Source: Bdellovibrio sp. NC01 (GTDB lineage: Bacteria > Bdellovibrionota > Bdellovibrionia > Bdellovibrionales > Bdellovibrionaceae). From it: DNA of 64,000 nucleotides. The stretch is from assembly GCF_006874625.1 (NCBI RefSeq), contig NZ_CP030034.1:3906001-3970000 (forward strand), given 5' to 3'. Within the stretch, counting starts at the first letter, position 1; each line of letters opens with the position of its first letter. Both the position numbers and the translations under genes were made by a program. Below the pieces are notes generated by a model. That model did not search any database. It was not told the DNA's origin and saw nothing but the letters and a program-made list of their open reading frames with translations. Below, one piece after another: positions 34,800-45,200 of this stretch.

Positions 34800-36260
34800 T
34801 TATAGGAGGCTTTTTTCTACTGCTGTGAATAGTGGGCCAGATACGAAGCCCATCAACACGATTGCTACTGCCATCACGACAACTGCAACTGTTGTTGCGT
34901 TCAATGAACGAGGAGCGATTTCTGCTTCGCCTTCTTTCATGTACATAACGACGATTGGGCGTAGGTAGTAGTAAAGACCGATCACAGAGCTGATCATACC
35001 CCAGATAGCCAACCACAAAAGACCTTCACCGATAGCTGCATTGAACATGTAGAACTTACCGAAGAAACCTAAAGTTGGTGGGATACCCGCAAGCGACAAC
35101 AAGAACACAGTCATGCACAAAGCAAGCATTGGTCTATTTTTCGCGAAACCCGCAAGATCGTCGATGTTAACGATATGGCTTTCAGATTTTTCCATCATAC
35201 CAGCAATCGCAAACGCACCTAAAGTCATCAATGCGTAGCTTAGAAGATAGAAGATCACACCAGAAGCACCGAACGCACCGTTTTCACTGACACCCGCAGT
35301 GATCACACCGATCAACAAGTAACCAGAGTGAGCAACTGAAGAGTAAGCGATCATACGTTTCAAGTTGTTTTGCAAAATCGCAGCTGTGTTACCAACGATC
35401 ATTGTAATAACAGCCAACCATTGAAGGATGTCGAACAAGTGATCTGAACCAACCAAAGATTTCGTTGCAATGATACGCAAGAACGCTGCGAACGAAACAG
35501 CCTTAACCGCAGTCGCCATGAAGGCAGAGTGCGGAGTTGGCGAACCTTGGTAAACATCAGGAGTCCAAGCATGGAATGGAGCGATTGAAACCTTGAAGCA
35601 GAAGCCCAAGATCACGAACGCGATACCGAACAAGAACAAACGAGAAGTTTGCACAAGCTCTGCCGCATTTTCCATGAAGCTCAAGATGTTTGTGCCACCA
35701 GTTGAACCAAAGATGAAAGCAACACCGTACAAGAACACTGCTGAAGCGAATGAACCTAGTACGAAGTATTTCAAAGCAGCTTCTTTAGAAAGCTTTTCTT
35801 CGTGTGACATCGCGATCATTAGATACAATGCCAAAGACATCATCTCTAGACCGATGAACACCATCAACAAGTCTACTGCTGCAACAAGGATCAACATCCC
35901 TACTGCCGAAGACATCGCCAAGAAAATCAATTCAGAGAATTGTTTGCCTGTTGTCGCTGGATTTTCGTACATCATGATCATTGAAGCGCCCGCTGCAAGC
36001 AAAGCGATCACGCTGATCCATTGAGTAACGCCGTCAAAGATCAAACCGTTGTTGAAAGCTGTTTTACCAGCGCCACCAAACACAGCAAGAAGTGCGATCG
36101 CGATCACGATACCAAGCAAACCTTGAGTCAAAGTGACGATCGGGTTTTGCTCGCGGTTACCACGAAGAACTTTTACTGTTAGTGGGATCAAGCTTGCCAA
36201 GAACAATGCGATCATTGGCGAAACAAGAAGGATATCACTTAGTCCAATTGTCATATTCAT
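34800..36260 (-). CDS. nuoN: NADH-quinone oxidoreductase subunit N
   Basis: An antiporter-like proton-pumping subunit of complex I in the inner membrane. The 486-aa protein has about 14 hydrophobic segments and the conserved VFIGLEMMSLALYLMIA (Glu in helix 5) and FKVSIAPFHAWTPDVYQGSPTP motifs (Lys in helix 7). Its ATG overlaps the nuoM stop (TAATG). It is last in the nuoA-H-J-K-L-M-N operon. Confidence 0.95.
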   Translation of the reverse strand: MNMTIGLSDILLVSPMIALFLASLIPLTVKVLRGNREQNPIVTLTQGLLGIVIAIALLAVFGGAGKTAFNNGLIFDGVTQWISVIALLAAGASMIMMYENPATTGKQFSELIFLAMSSAVGMLILVAAVDLLMVFIGLEMMSLALYLMIAMSHEEKLSKEAALKYFVLGSFASAVFLYGVAFIFGSTGGTNILSFMENAAELVQTSRLFLFGIAFVILGFCFKVSIAPFHAWTPDVYQGSPTPHSAFMATAVKAVSFAAFLRIIATKSLVGSDHLFDILQWLAVITMIVGNTAAILQNNLKRMIAYSSVAHSGYLLIGVITAGVSENGAFGASGVIFYLLSYALMTLGAFAIAGMMEKSESHIVNIDDLAGFAKNRPMLALCMTVFLLSLAGIPPTLGFFGKFYMFNAAIGEGLLWLAIWGMISSVIGLYYYLRPIVVMYMKEGEAEIAPRSLNATTVAVVVMAVAIVLMGFVSGPLFTAVEKSLL

Positions 36261-37822
36261 TAGTTACCCCCTTGTGCTGCTTGAGTCGTTGTCGTTTCAG
36301 CAGAACCAGGTGTTGCAATAGTCAGGTTATAGTTGTTCTTGTTATTCACAAGGAAGTCGATACTTGCTTTTGAATAGTTCAAGAAATTGTTCGGGAAAAG
36401 ACCCATCCAGAACACCATGATAACCATCGGAACAAGAACTACGATCTCGCGCGCATTCAAGTCATGAAGAGGATGGTGCTCGTCTTTAACAAGCTCCCCT
36501 TGTGGACCGAAGAATACACGTTTGAACATCCAAAGCATGTAAACCGCACCAAGAACAACGCCAGTGACAGCGAAGTAAGCGAATGCAGGTTGCGCTTTGA
36601 AAGTACCAAGCAAGATCATGAACTCACCTACGAAACCGTTCGTCATTGGAACCGCGATCGAAGAAAGAGTTACGATAAAGAAGAAGATCGTGAAGATCGG
36701 AAGTACGCCAGCCAAGCCACCGTATTTAGAAATTTCACGAGAATGAGTTCTTTCGTAGATCATACCGATCAAGATGAACAGAGCACCTGTAGAGATACCG
36801 TGATTCAACATTTGGTACAAACCACCCGTCATGCCGTAAGCATTGAACGCGAACAAACCAACCAAGATGTAACCCATGTGCGACACTGAAGAGTACGCCA
36901 CAAGTTTTTTCACATCCGGTTGAACCATCGCTACCAACGCTCCGTAGATGATACCTACAGTACCGATCAACATGAACAACCATGCCCAGTACTCAGAAGC
37001 TTCAGGGAACAATGGGATCACCCAGCGCATGAAACCGTAAGTACCCATCTTCAACATAACACCGGCAAGAATAACTGAACCAGGAGTTGGTGCTTCAACG
37101 TGGGCGTCAGGCAACCAAGTATGAACCGGGAATGCCGGAACTTTGATCGCGAATGCTAAAGAGAACGCGAAGAACAACAATGTTTGAAGGCTGAAGAAAG
37201 TTCCGCCAACAAATGGGATCTTCAATTTATAGAAATCAAGCAAGTTTGCTGACATGTGACCAGTAGCTTCTTGAGTTAGGTACATCATATAGATGATCGC
37301 AACAAGCATCATCACAGAGCCCGCGAACGTGAAGATGAACAACTTAACAGTTGCATAAATTCTGCGTGCGCCACCCCAGATACCTACCATGAAGTACATC
37401 GGAACAAGTGCAAGTTCCCAGAACACATAGAAGAATACAGCGTCCATCGCCAAGAAAGTTCCAAGCATCGCAGTTTGCAAGATGAACATGCAAACGTGGA
37501 AGCCTTTTACTTTTTCAGAGATCGATGTCCAGCTAGCTAGGATAATGATCGGAGTAAGGAACGTCGTTAACATCACCAACCACAAAGAGATACCGTCGAT
37601 CCCCATGAAGTATTGAATGCCGAAGCGTTCGATCCACATAAACTTCTCTACCATTTGCAAGCTTGCAGAACTTGAATCGAACTGCTGCAAAACAACTAGC
37701 GAAAGAAGGAATTCAATCACTGACAAACCAAGAGCCAGGTGGCGAAGCGTTTTAGCATTCGGCCACACAGCTACGATCAGTGCGAACAAAAGAGGTAGAA
37801 AAACAATTGAACTCAGGATCAT
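36260..37822 (-). CDS. nuoM: NADH-quinone oxidoreductase subunit M
   Basis: A 520-aa antiporter-like complex I subunit with about 14 membrane segments. Conserved residues include the Glu in FYVFWELALVPMYFMVG, the Lys in AFAIKVPAFPVHTWLPDAHVEAPT and SYSSVSHMGYILVG-like segments (VAYSSVSHMGYI). It pumps protons during NADH oxidation. The C-terminus is Gln/Thr-rich. It lies 4 bp after nuoL. Confidence 0.96.
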   Translation of the reverse strand: MILSSIVFLPLLFALIVAVWPNAKTLRHLALGLSVIEFLLSLVVLQQFDSSSASLQMVEKFMWIERFGIQYFMGIDGISLWLVMLTTFLTPIIILASWTSISEKVKGFHVCMFILQTAMLGTFLAMDAVFFYVFWELALVPMYFMVGIWGGARRIYATVKLFIFTFAGSVMMLVAIIYMMYLTQEATGHMSANLLDFYKLKIPFVGGTFFSLQTLLFFAFSLAFAIKVPAFPVHTWLPDAHVEAPTPGSVILAGVMLKMGTYGFMRWVIPLFPEASEYWAWLFMLIGTVGIIYGALVAMVQPDVKKLVAYSSVSHMGYILVGLFAFNAYGMTGGLYQMLNHGISTGALFILIGMIYERTHSREISKYGGLAGVLPIFTIFFFIVTLSSIAVPMTNGFVGEFMILLGTFKAQPAFAYFAVTGVVLGAVYMLWMFKRVFFGPQGELVKDEHHPLHDLNAREIVVLVPMVIMVFWMGLFPNNFLNYSKASIDFLVNNKNNYNLTIATPGSAETTTTQAAQGGN

Positions 37823-37826
37823 ACCG

Positions 37827-39758
37827 TTACCTCATGATCACAAAGGAAAGTACGACAACTACACCGATACCGATGTACATCGCATATTGCTGTAAATTTC
37901 CAGTTTGAAGAGAGCGAGCCAAAGAACCCATTCCCTTCACCAAATCACCCGCCCAGTAAGTGCACTTGTCGATGAAGTTAACATCAACGTAGTACCAAAG
38001 ATTCTTACTGCCGTTTACTAAAGGATTAATGATTCCGCCGAAGTAAGCTTCGTCCACGAAATATTTGTTATAAACCAAGTTGTAAACAGGCTTGATGCTT
38101 TCTGCGAATTTCTTCGGAGCTTCTGGTTTCTTCACATAGAAAGTGTAAGCAACAAAAGCAGAGATCAAAGCCAAACCAACTGAAGTACCCATCAAAGCCC
38201 ATTCAGTTGAAGCTTCCATGTGGTGCATGTTCGGAACTTCTTTAATCAACGGGTGCAACCAGTGTTCCCAAACGTTCGGGATTTCACCAAGGTGTTCACC
38301 GATCACGTGAGGAATACCAATCCAACCGCCAATCACCGACAAGATCGCAAGCACGATCAACGGGATCGTCATCAATGCTGGAGATTCATGAGGATGAACA
38401 TCTGAAGGAACGCGTGATTTACCCCAGAAAGTAAGAGCCATCAAACGAGTCATATAGAACGCTGTCAAAGTCGCGCCCAATGCACCCGCTGCCCACAACC
38501 ATGGAGAACCCAATGGTGAGTGGAAAGCCATCGCCAAGATTTCGTCCTTAGAGAAGAAGCCTGCGAATGGCGGCATACCGATGATCGCCAACCAACCCAA
38601 AAAGAAAGTGATGTGCGTGATCGGCATATATTTTTTCAAAGCACCCATCTTACGAATATCTTGTTCTTCGTGCATCGCATGGATCACAGAACCAGAACCC
38701 AAGAACATCAAGGCTTTGAAGAATGCGTGAGTCATCAAGTGGAACATCGCTGCGCCAAATGCACCCACACCGCAAGCAAGGAACATGTAACCAAGTTGTG
38801 ATACCGTCGAGTAAGCCAAAACTTTTTTGATATCCCATTGAGTCATACCGATAGTCGCTGCAAGAACCGCAGTTGCTGCACCGATGATCGCGATAACCAT
38901 CATTGTATTAGGAGCCATGATGAACAACGGATTCAAACGAACGATCATGTACACACCCGCAGTAACCATCGTCGCCGCATGGATCAACGCTGATACTGGA
39001 GTTGGACCGGCCATCGCATCTGGAAGCCAAACGTACAATGGAATCTGTGCAGATTTACCAGTGGCACCGATGAACAAGAACATTGTTCCCAAAGTCACAG
39101 CACCCAACCAAGAAGCTTCTGCAGTCGTTGGCGCCAAAGCGTTCAACTCGTGGAAGTTCAAAGTGCCGAATGTCATGAATAGGATGAACATACCAAGCAA
39201 GAAAGCGGCGTCACCAACACGATTCGTGATGAATGCTTTCATGCCTGCTGCGGCTTTTTCTGAATCCGTGAACCAGAAACCGATTAGCAAGTAAGAGCAA
39301 AGACCAACGCCTTCCCAACCTACGAACATCACAAGCAAGCTATCACCAAGAACTAGCAACAACATGTTGAAGATGAACAGATTCAAGTACGCGAAGTATT
39401 TCGCAACACCTTTATCATGGTGCATGTATCCGATCGAGAACAAGTGGATCAAAGTACCAACGCCCGTGATGATAAGAATCATGATCGCGCTGATTTGATC
39501 GACTACGAAACCGGCGTTGATTTTAAATTTATCAACCGCCATCCACTCAAAGAAGCTCACCGCTATACGACGAGCGTCTTCAGGCATTCCGATAAGATCT
39601 ACAACCAAAAGGATTGAAGAGATGAAAGAGATCGCAACAGCCAAAGTCGCGATTGTACCAGCAACATTGCCGGAGTGTTTTTTGTATCTAGCGCCGTTGA
39701 TTAGGAAACCAACAAGCGGGCTCAGAATAACAATGGCCATCAAGATTGAATGATTCAT
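37827..39758 (-). CDS. nuoL: NADH-quinone oxidoreductase subunit L
   Basis: A 643-aa antiporter-like complex I subunit with the long lateral C-terminal helix. It has the conserved MFVGWEGVGLCSYLLIGFW, SAQIPLYVWLPDAMAGPTPVSALIHAATMVTAGVY and YSTVSQLGYMFL segments. Length fits the family. It follows nuoK by 6 bp and precedes nuoM by 4 bp. Confidence 0.97.
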   Translation of the reverse strand: MNHSILMAIVILSPLVGFLINGARYKKHSGNVAGTIATLAVAISFISSILLVVDLIGMPEDARRIAVSFFEWMAVDKFKINAGFVVDQISAIMILIITGVGTLIHLFSIGYMHHDKGVAKYFAYLNLFIFNMLLLVLGDSLLVMFVGWEGVGLCSYLLIGFWFTDSEKAAAGMKAFITNRVGDAAFLLGMFILFMTFGTLNFHELNALAPTTAEASWLGAVTLGTMFLFIGATGKSAQIPLYVWLPDAMAGPTPVSALIHAATMVTAGVYMIVRLNPLFIMAPNTMMVIAIIGAATAVLAATIGMTQWDIKKVLAYSTVSQLGYMFLACGVGAFGAAMFHLMTHAFFKALMFLGSGSVIHAMHEEQDIRKMGALKKYMPITHITFFLGWLAIIGMPPFAGFFSKDEILAMAFHSPLGSPWLWAAGALGATLTAFYMTRLMALTFWGKSRVPSDVHPHESPALMTIPLIVLAILSVIGGWIGIPHVIGEHLGEIPNVWEHWLHPLIKEVPNMHHMEASTEWALMGTSVGLALISAFVAYTFYVKKPEAPKKFAESIKPVYNLVYNKYFVDEAYFGGIINPLVNGSKNLWYYVDVNFIDKCTYWAGDLVKGMGSLARSLQTGNLQQYAMYIGIGVVVVLSFVIMR

Positions 39759-39764
39759 TGATCC

Positions 39765-40088
39765 TTACCCTTTCAAATGTTCGAAGAAGCGAATATTCAC
39801 TTCGTTGAAACGTTTAAAGATAGAAACTGCAAGGGCAAGACCCACAGCCGCTTCTGCTGCAGCGATTGTCATTACAAAGAACACCATGATGTGACCTTCA
39901 AGATGGCCAAGATATTTACTGAAAGCCACGAATGTAAGGTTCACAGAGTTCAACATAAGCTCAATCGACATCAATAGAACGATCACGTTACGACGAACAA
40001 GTACGCCCGCCATGCCGATCACGAAAAGAATCGCTGCCAAAACCAAGTAGTGTGTAAGGCCGATTTCGTTGATGAAATTAGTGTTCAT
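39765..40088 (-). CDS. nuoK: NADH-quinone oxidoreductase subunit K
   Basis: A 107-aa three-helix membrane subunit of complex I, related to MnhC/MrpC. It has the conserved Glu in [14 protein letters not shown] and the second Glu in [13 protein letters not shown], both on the proton path. Its start lies inside the 3' end of nuoJ (11-bp overlap). Confidence 0.95.
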   Translation of the reverse strand: MNTNFINEIGLTHYLVLAAILFVIGMAGVLVRRNVIVLLMSIELMLNSVNLTFVAFSKYLGHLEGHIMVFFVMTIAAAEAAVGLALAVSIFKRFNEVNIRFFEHLKG

Positions 40089-40614
40089 GAGTTCCGCCTT
40101 TACTGCGAGAAAGAGCTACCGCGCCCACTGCGATTACTAGAAGTAAAACGCCAAGAGCTTCAAAACCGAAAAGATATTTTGTGAAGAGGATTTGACCTAG
40201 AGCTTTTGTCGTCTCCATGCCTGTTCCAACCATCACTGGATTGTCAGTTGTTTTTTCAGTCAACAAACCAACAGACATTGCGATCGCACCAACGATCAAA
40301 CCTGCTAGTAAACCAACAGAACCGATTTTCAAAACGCCGCTTAATTTGCCGCGAGTGAAAGCCTGAACGTCATGTTTCAAGTCGAACAACATGATAACCA
40401 TCGTGAATAGAACCATCACGGCGCCGGCGTAAACGATCAACTGAACACCCGCAATAAAGTAAGCGTTCAACGTTACGAACAAAGCCGAGATACCAACCAT
40501 CGTCATCGCCAAGCACAAAGCCGAATAAATCGGATTGCTCAACAAGATCACACTCAGGCCTGAAACCAGAGTTACGACTGCTAAAAACCAAAATAGAAAA
40601 GAATCTGCTGTCAC
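40078..40614 (-). CDS. nuoJ: NADH-quinone oxidoreductase subunit J
   Basis: A 178-aa five-helix membrane subunit. The family signature is the conserved [23 protein letters not shown] region. The start is GTG at 40614 with GGAG upstream. It follows nuoH by 10 bp. nuoI, which normally lies between H and J, is absent. Confidence 0.95.
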   Translation of the reverse strand: MTADSFLFWFLAVVTLVSGLSVILLSNPIYSALCLAMTMVGISALFVTLNAYFIAGVQLIVYAGAVMVLFTMVIMLFDLKHDVQAFTRGKLSGVLKIGSVGLLAGLIVGAIAMSVGLLTEKTTDNPVMVGTGMETTKALGQILFTKYLFGFEALGVLLLVIAVGAVALSRSKGGTHEH

Positions 40615-40624
40615 GTTCGTCTCC

Positions 40625-41782
40625 TTACAATGACGCGATGTAAATCACGAAAGCTGTTACGATCGTGTTACCCAAAGCCCATGGCAACATCGTCTTCCAA
40701 CCCAAATCCATCAACTGATCGTAACGGAAGCGAGGAAGAGTCCAACGTACCCAAATGAAAATCCACAAGAACGCAAAGAACTTCACGTTGAACACCAAGA
40801 AGTGGATCAAAGCAGTCAATGCACTTGCCCAGTTCGGAGTCGACGTTACCGTCATTGCCCATTGGTGAACTTGTTCAGGAGAGATGTAAGGGATGCTGTA
40901 ACCACCGAAGAAGAAGATGATCATCAAGCCCGCAGACACCATCATGTGACCGTACTCACCGATGAAGAACATGTTGAATTTGAAGCCGCCGTACTCAGTA
41001 TGGAAACCGGCAACTAGCTCTGCTTCACCCTCTGCCAAGTCGAATGGCAAACGGTTTGATTCCGCGAATGTTGAAGTGAAGAACAACAATGCTCCAAGAG
41101 GCTGGAAGAAGATACCCCAGTTTGGAAGCCAGTTCGCCGCCACTGAATAACCCATGAAGTTAAAGTGCAAGCCACCTTGTTGCATGCCGATCATTTCAGA
41201 CAAATTGAAAGTTCCGTACATCATGATCACGCCAACGATTGAAAGGCCCAAAGCCAATTCGTAAGAAATCGTTTGCGCCGAAGCACGAAGGGCACCCATC
41301 AAAGAGTACTTATTTCCTGAACCCCAACCCGCCATCAACAATGTGTAAGCAGCAAGTGAAGAAACACCCAAGATGAACACGATACCGATACCGATGTCGT
41401 AACCTTGAACTAGGAAAGTGTAAGGACCCCAAGTTTGACCGAACAATTCAAACGTTCCAACTGTGAACGGAGTCGACATTGGAATCGCTGCGAATGCCAC
41501 GGCACCAGGAATCAAAGCGAAGATCGGAGCTGCGTAGTACAACAATGGTTTTGCTGTATCTGGAACGAAAGCTTCCTTCGTCAAGAATTTCACCGCATCG
41601 GCCAACAACTGCATTAAACCCAAAGGTCCAACACGATTCGGTCCCAAACGATTTTGGATGAAAGCAGAACCACGACGCTCAACCCATACAAGGATTGGCA
41701 CGAGTTGTACGATCATCAAAAAGATAATAACGAGCTTCAGCCCGTTAACAATAATTTCGAATGCGTCTCTACCCATGTTCAT
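40625..41782 (-). CDS. nuoH: NADH-quinone oxidoreductase subunit H
   Basis: A 385-aa membrane subunit at the quinone entry site. It has RRGSAFIQNRLGPNRVGPLG, FAESNRLPFDLAEGEAELVAGFHTEYGG and a C-terminal WVRWTLPRFRYDQLM, all conserved. It starts 3 bp after nuoA with no nuoB, C, D, E, F, G between them. Confidence 0.96.
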   Translation of the reverse strand: MNMGRDAFEIIVNGLKLVIIFLMIVQLVPILVWVERRGSAFIQNRLGPNRVGPLGLMQLLADAVKFLTKEAFVPDTAKPLLYYAAPIFALIPGAVAFAAIPMSTPFTVGTFELFGQTWGPYTFLVQGYDIGIGIVFILGVSSLAAYTLLMAGWGSGNKYSLMGALRASAQTISYELALGLSIVGVIMMYGTFNLSEMIGMQQGGLHFNFMGYSVAANWLPNWGIFFQPLGALLFFTSTFAESNRLPFDLAEGEAELVAGFHTEYGGFKFNMFFIGEYGHMMVSAGLMIIFFFGGYSIPYISPEQVHQWAMTVTSTPNWASALTALIHFLVFNVKFFAFLWIFIWVRWTLPRFRYDQLMDLGWKTMLPWALGNTIVTAFVIYIASL

Positions 41783-41785
41783 TGA

Positions 41786-42154
41786 TTAATCCCATTCCAA
41801 TGCTTTTGATTTTACTTCCCAGAACAAGCCGAAGATGAATACGGCCAAGAAGAAGATCATTGATCCAAATACCACAGCACCTTGACCGGAAGCGATGAAC
41901 TCACGGAATGAAGTTGCCCATGGATACATGAAAATGATCTCGATATCGAAGAGGATGAAAAGGATCGCAGTTAGATAGAACTTAACTGAAACTTTCGTAT
42001 CCTTTTTGTCGAGCGCTGGAATACCGCACTCATACGGTTCATACTTGATCGGATGATAGTGTACTTTTCCACCGGTTTTGATCGATAACCAGACAAGAAA
42101 GCTTCCAAAAAGCGCAATAAAAATGACGATGAAAATGACTCCACCGAGTGGCAC
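41786..42154 (-). CDS. nuoA: NADH-quinone oxidoreductase subunit A
   Basis: A small three-helix complex I subunit, 122 aa from the preferred start. It has the conserved YECGIPALD segment and LFDIEIIFMYPWA with its Asp/Glu. The GTG at 42154 is chosen because GGAGGG lies just before it; a TTG start at 42166 gives 4 more residues. It is first of the membrane-arm operon and divergent from mfd. Confidence 0.93.
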   Translation of the reverse strand: MPLGGVIFIVIFIALFGSFLVWLSIKTGGKVHYHPIKYEPYECGIPALDKKDTKVSVKFYLTAILFILFDIEIIFMYPWATSFREFIASGQGAVVFGSMIFFLAVFIFGLFWEVKSKALEWD

Positions 42155-42274
42155 GTAACCCTCCAAAGTTGTCGTTATTATTTGGATTTCAATTAGTTAT
42201 ATATGTGTCGTCTGTGAAAACCAAGAAATTAGAATAGAAACAAGGCGATAAGCATGGCAAGATAAGCCCACAAA

Positions 42275-45200
42275 ATGAAAGCAGAAATGACTCATACAAG
42301 GCTCGAGTCGATTCTCGAAAGAGCCTTCGAAACATCACGCGGAAAAATTCAAGTCACGGGAGCCTCGTCACCGCTCGCGCTCGCTTTCTTTTTGTCTCAG
42401 ACTTACTCTAAAAAAATCAACAGCTTGCCGCACTTAGTTGTAGTCGGCAGTCACGAAGAAGCACTTGAACTTCAGCAGCTCATTGAGTTCTTTGACCCAC
42501 TTCGTCAGAGCACAATTCTGTCTGCTTTCGACGTTTCGGCTTACTCCGGACTTTATCCAAACTCGCAAAGTGTTTCGGATCGTTTAAATTTTTTGGCGAA
42601 AGCGCAGAACGCGAAAGCCGGAGAAATCTTCATATCTTCTTCTGACGCGTTGATGCAAAAAACTTTGCCGCCGAAAATTTTGAAAGAATTTACTCGCGTT
42701 TTGAAGTCGGGCGATGAGCTTCCGGAAGATATCGCGGGTTATTTGAACTCGCTGGGTTACGTCTCGGCACCGATGGTTGAAGACAAAGGCCAATATGCTT
42801 TGCGTGGTGGTATCGTTGATATCTTTCCACCAACCGAAAAAATGCCAGTGCGTTTGGATTTGTTCGGCGATCAGGTCGAAACGATTCGCCACTTCAGTGT
42901 TGAAGATCAAAGAAGTGCCGACGAAATTCAGTCCTTCACTTTATGTCCTGCGCGCGAAGTTTTATTCCGCGATGAAGTTCACGAAAAACTTTTGCAGCGA
43001 GTGCGCGCAAATATTGATTCGCGTCCTGTTGAAAAAGCCGAAGCTGAAGAAACACTACGCTCTTTAGTTTTAAAAAATGCTTTTCCTGGAATTGAATTTC
43101 TTATTCCGTATTTTTATGGCGAGTTGGTTTCACCACTTGCGCACTTCCCGTCTGCTTTAAATGTGTTTTTCTTAGATCCGATTGAAATCGCACGTTGTGC
43201 TGATGAATTCATGGCTGATCTTAAAGCAGACTTCGCAACCAGCGAAGCCCATGTCATTCGTCCGCTCATGGACGAGTTATATGTGGGCTTTGATAAAATT
43301 GACTATCCTCAAGGTTCGCGCCAATTGTATTTCTCGTCTTTAGAATATCTCGAGGGCGAAGAATCTGCCGACGCGAATGTAGAATACAAAACGGCTTTAA
43401 CCACAGACTTCACGAATTTAAGTAGATCTAATGCAGTTGGCTCTGAAGAGTGGTTGCGTGCCGCTACTAATAAGCTTCATCGTTGGCGCGACGAAGGTTA
43501 TCGCATCTTTGTTGGGACTAAAAATCAGTCGCACATTGATCGTCTTGCCTTGATTTTCGAAAAACTTGAACTGAAAGCTGTGCGCACTCGCGATGACGAA
43601 TACAAATGGGATTCGTGGTTGCAAGAGCAAGATGGCGACAAACACCTCGTCCATATTATTCCACGCTATCTTGCTGACAGTCTTCGCCTTGACGAAGAAA
43701 TGGTTATTTTCCTTCGTGATGAAGATTTCTATGGCAAGAAGACTCGCTCGCGTGAATCTTCGGGTGCACAGGATTTCCAAAAACAAGCGAAGCGTCTTGC
43801 ATTCGGTGATTTAAAACCTGGCGATCTGGTTGTGCACGTGAAACACGGTATCGGTGTTTACGAAGGCCTTAAGATCATGAACATCGGCGGAGTTGACTCT
43901 GAATACATTCAGGTCGGCTACAAAGATAAAGATAAATTATATCTGCCCGTCTATCGTGTCGGTCAGTTGCAGAAATTCTCGGGCGCAGGTGCAACTTCAG
44001 TTTTAGATAAACTGGGTGGCACGGCTTGGGAAAAAACGAAAGCCAAAGTTAAATCACACGTTCGTGATATCGCTGCCGACTTGTTGGCCCTTTACGCAAA
44101 ACGCGCAGAAATGCATCGCCCGCCATTCCATTTCAAAGAAGAAGAAATCGCTTTATTTGAAAATGGTTTTCCTTATGAGGAAACCGACGATCAGTTACGC
44201 GCCATCGGTGATATCTCTCGCGATTTAACTTCGACCAAACCGATGGATCGTTTGGTGTGTGGTGACGTGGGCTTTGGTAAAACCGAAGTGGCAATGCGTG
44301 CGGCGTTCTTTGCGATTCAAGCACGTAAACAAGTGGCCGTGCTTGCGCCGACGACCGTATTAACATTCCAGCACTTTGAAACATTTAAAAAACGTTTTGA
44401 AGGATGGCCCGTTGATATTCGAGTTTTGAATCGTTTCGTTACGCCGGCAGAAACTAAAAAGACTATTCAAGATTTGAAAGATGGAAAAGTCGATCTTGTG
44501 GTGGGCACTCATAAGCTTTTGGGTTCATCAATTGCCTATAAAGACTTAGGTCTTTTGATTATCGACGAAGAACAAAAATTCGGCGTCACTCATAAAGAGA
44601 AAATTAAAAAGATCCGCACCAGTGTCGACACGCTGACATTGTCAGCGACACCGATTCCACGCACATTAAATATGGCATTGGTTGGGATTCGCGATTTAAG
44701 TTTAATCAATACCGCACCCGTCGATCGTTTGCCGACTCGTACGTTCGTGACGAAATTTGATCAAGAAACAATTCGCAAGGCCATCAGTGCAGAAATTTCG
44801 CGCGGCGGTCAGGTTTATTTCATTCATAACCGTATCGAATCTATTTACGGCTTAGCAGATGAAATCAGACAAATCGTTCCTGAAGCACGTATTCGTGTAG
44901 CCCATGGACAAATGGAAGAACACGAACTTGAAAAAGCGATGCTTGCCTTCTTTCATCATGAAATTGACGTTCTAATTTGTACGGCGATCGTTGAATCGGG
45001 CATGGACGTGCCACGCGCAAATACGATGTTCATCGATTCAGCGCACATGTTTGGTTTATCACAGCTCTATCAATTGCGCGGCCGTGTGGGTCGCAGTAAG
45101 ACGCGTGCGTATTGTTACTTGATGATGCCGCGTGATCGTAAGTTGGATAAAGAACAACAAGAACGTTTGAAGATCATTCAAGAAAACACAGCACTGGGCA

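Noticed and set aside
36464-36889. Open frames antisense to nuoM/nuoL
   Set aside because: Long antisense frames over conserved membrane genes; no start context, no recognisable family.
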